A stretch of 6,819 nucleotides of DNA. Origin: Acidobacteriota bacterium. Lineage in GTDB: Bacteria; Acidobacteriota; Blastocatellia; Pyrinomonadales; Pyrinomonadaceae. Positions 6,661 through 6,819 of this stretch are shown here, piece after piece. The translations under genes were made by a program, and so were the position numbers. The stretch covers positions 1 to 6,819 of the forward strand of contig QHXE01000888.1 of NCBI GenBank assembly GCA_003222835.1, in the 5' to 3' direction. Each line of letters opens with the position of its first letter. Within the stretch, counting starts at the first letter, position 1. The notes beneath the pieces are model-generated. The model was not told the origin of the DNA. It saw only the letters and a list, made by a program, of their open reading frames with translations, and made no database searches.

Positions 6661-6819
6661 ACGTTGTCAGTTTGCCCTGTTACCTGCCTGCTGCGGCCGT
6701 TCTCGATTTTGTCGGCACGTCAGCAGGTTTGCCACTTATCTCCTTTTCCGCTCTAAGTCGATCCTCTTACATCCTTTCCGTTTTCCCCGCCGCGCTGAAC
6801 ATAAATCTCATAAGCTCGG
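6661..6819. repeat. Imperfect direct repeat, copy 2 (cut by window edge)
   Basis: Second copy of the 5931-6087 repeat, in the same orientation, about 570 bases further on. The match reaches the last base of the window, so the true right border is not visible and the duplicated unit could be longer. Confidence 0.75.
6680..6819 (-). pseudogene. DUF2934 family small protein, partial at window edge, broken by a one-base insertion
   Basis: The minus strand enters from the window edge as RAYEIYVQRGGENGKDV, the DUF2934 signature. It then falls out of frame to RGST and TAG. Removing one extra A after GTA restores VEDRLRAEKEISGKPADVP and SRTAAAGR, ending at TAA (6682-6680). The usual Trp of EDWL is Arg here (CGA), which suggests relaxed selection in addition to the frame break. 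The start codon lies outside the window. Its insertion (A) is at a different place from that in copy 1 (T), so the two copies were broken independently, or were misread independently. The last codons differ from copy 1, which runs about 20 codons longer. Confidence 0.65.

Noticed and set aside
5931..6819. Repeat pair as the ends of a mobile element
   Set aside because: The repeats are direct, only about 80% alike, and coincide with paralogous coding regions; there is no transposase, inverted end or target duplication.
1..6819. CRISPR array, tRNA or rRNA
   Set aside because: No regularly spaced short repeats, cloverleaf-like sequence or ribosomal RNA signature seen on either strand.

Overview
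The window is about 6.8 kb of moderately GC-rich bacterial DNA, by eye in the high 50s % GC over the first 5.6 kb and lower after about 6.1 kb. Gene content suggests an environmental or soil bacterium of the kind in which DUF2934 proteins and GH130/glycosyltransferase clusters are common (Acidobacteria, Nitrospirae, Planctomycetes, some Proteobacteria). The taxon cannot be fixed from the sequence alone.

Region 1 (100-5641, plus strand) is a tightly packed four-gene carbohydrate operon: a GT4-type glycosyltransferase with a long C-terminal extension, a long GH130 enzyme, a second GT4 glycosyltransferase, and a short GH130 enzyme. Gene 2 to gene 3 and gene 3 to gene 4 join through ATGA start/stop overlaps, and the first two genes are 12 bases apart, so co-transcription and translational coupling are likely. 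GH130 enzymes cleave or phosphorolyse beta-mannosides, so the inferred role is building and trimming a beta-mannose-containing glycan or glycoconjugate.

The striking feature is that the first three genes are each interrupted once near the middle or two-thirds point, in the same way. The reading frame moves by +1, the original frame ends at UGA within a few codons of the break, and a short conserved stretch seems to be missing. The first gene also has an in-frame amber codon near its end. Only the fourth gene is intact. This is either decay of the pathway, an artefact of sequencing or assembly, or (least likely) recoding.

Region 2 (5642-5893) lies between convergent genes and has no recognisable gene. 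It is open in one plus-strand frame and in one minus-strand frame, and it contains a small perfect hairpin.

Region 3 (5894-6819, minus strand) holds, in transcription order, a DUF2934-type small gene cut by the window edge, a three-segment small membrane protein, and a second DUF2934-type gene. The two DUF2934 genes form an imperfect direct repeat of about 157-159 bases and each carries a different single-base insertion that breaks its frame. The membrane protein between them has an open frame and an excellent ribosome binding site.
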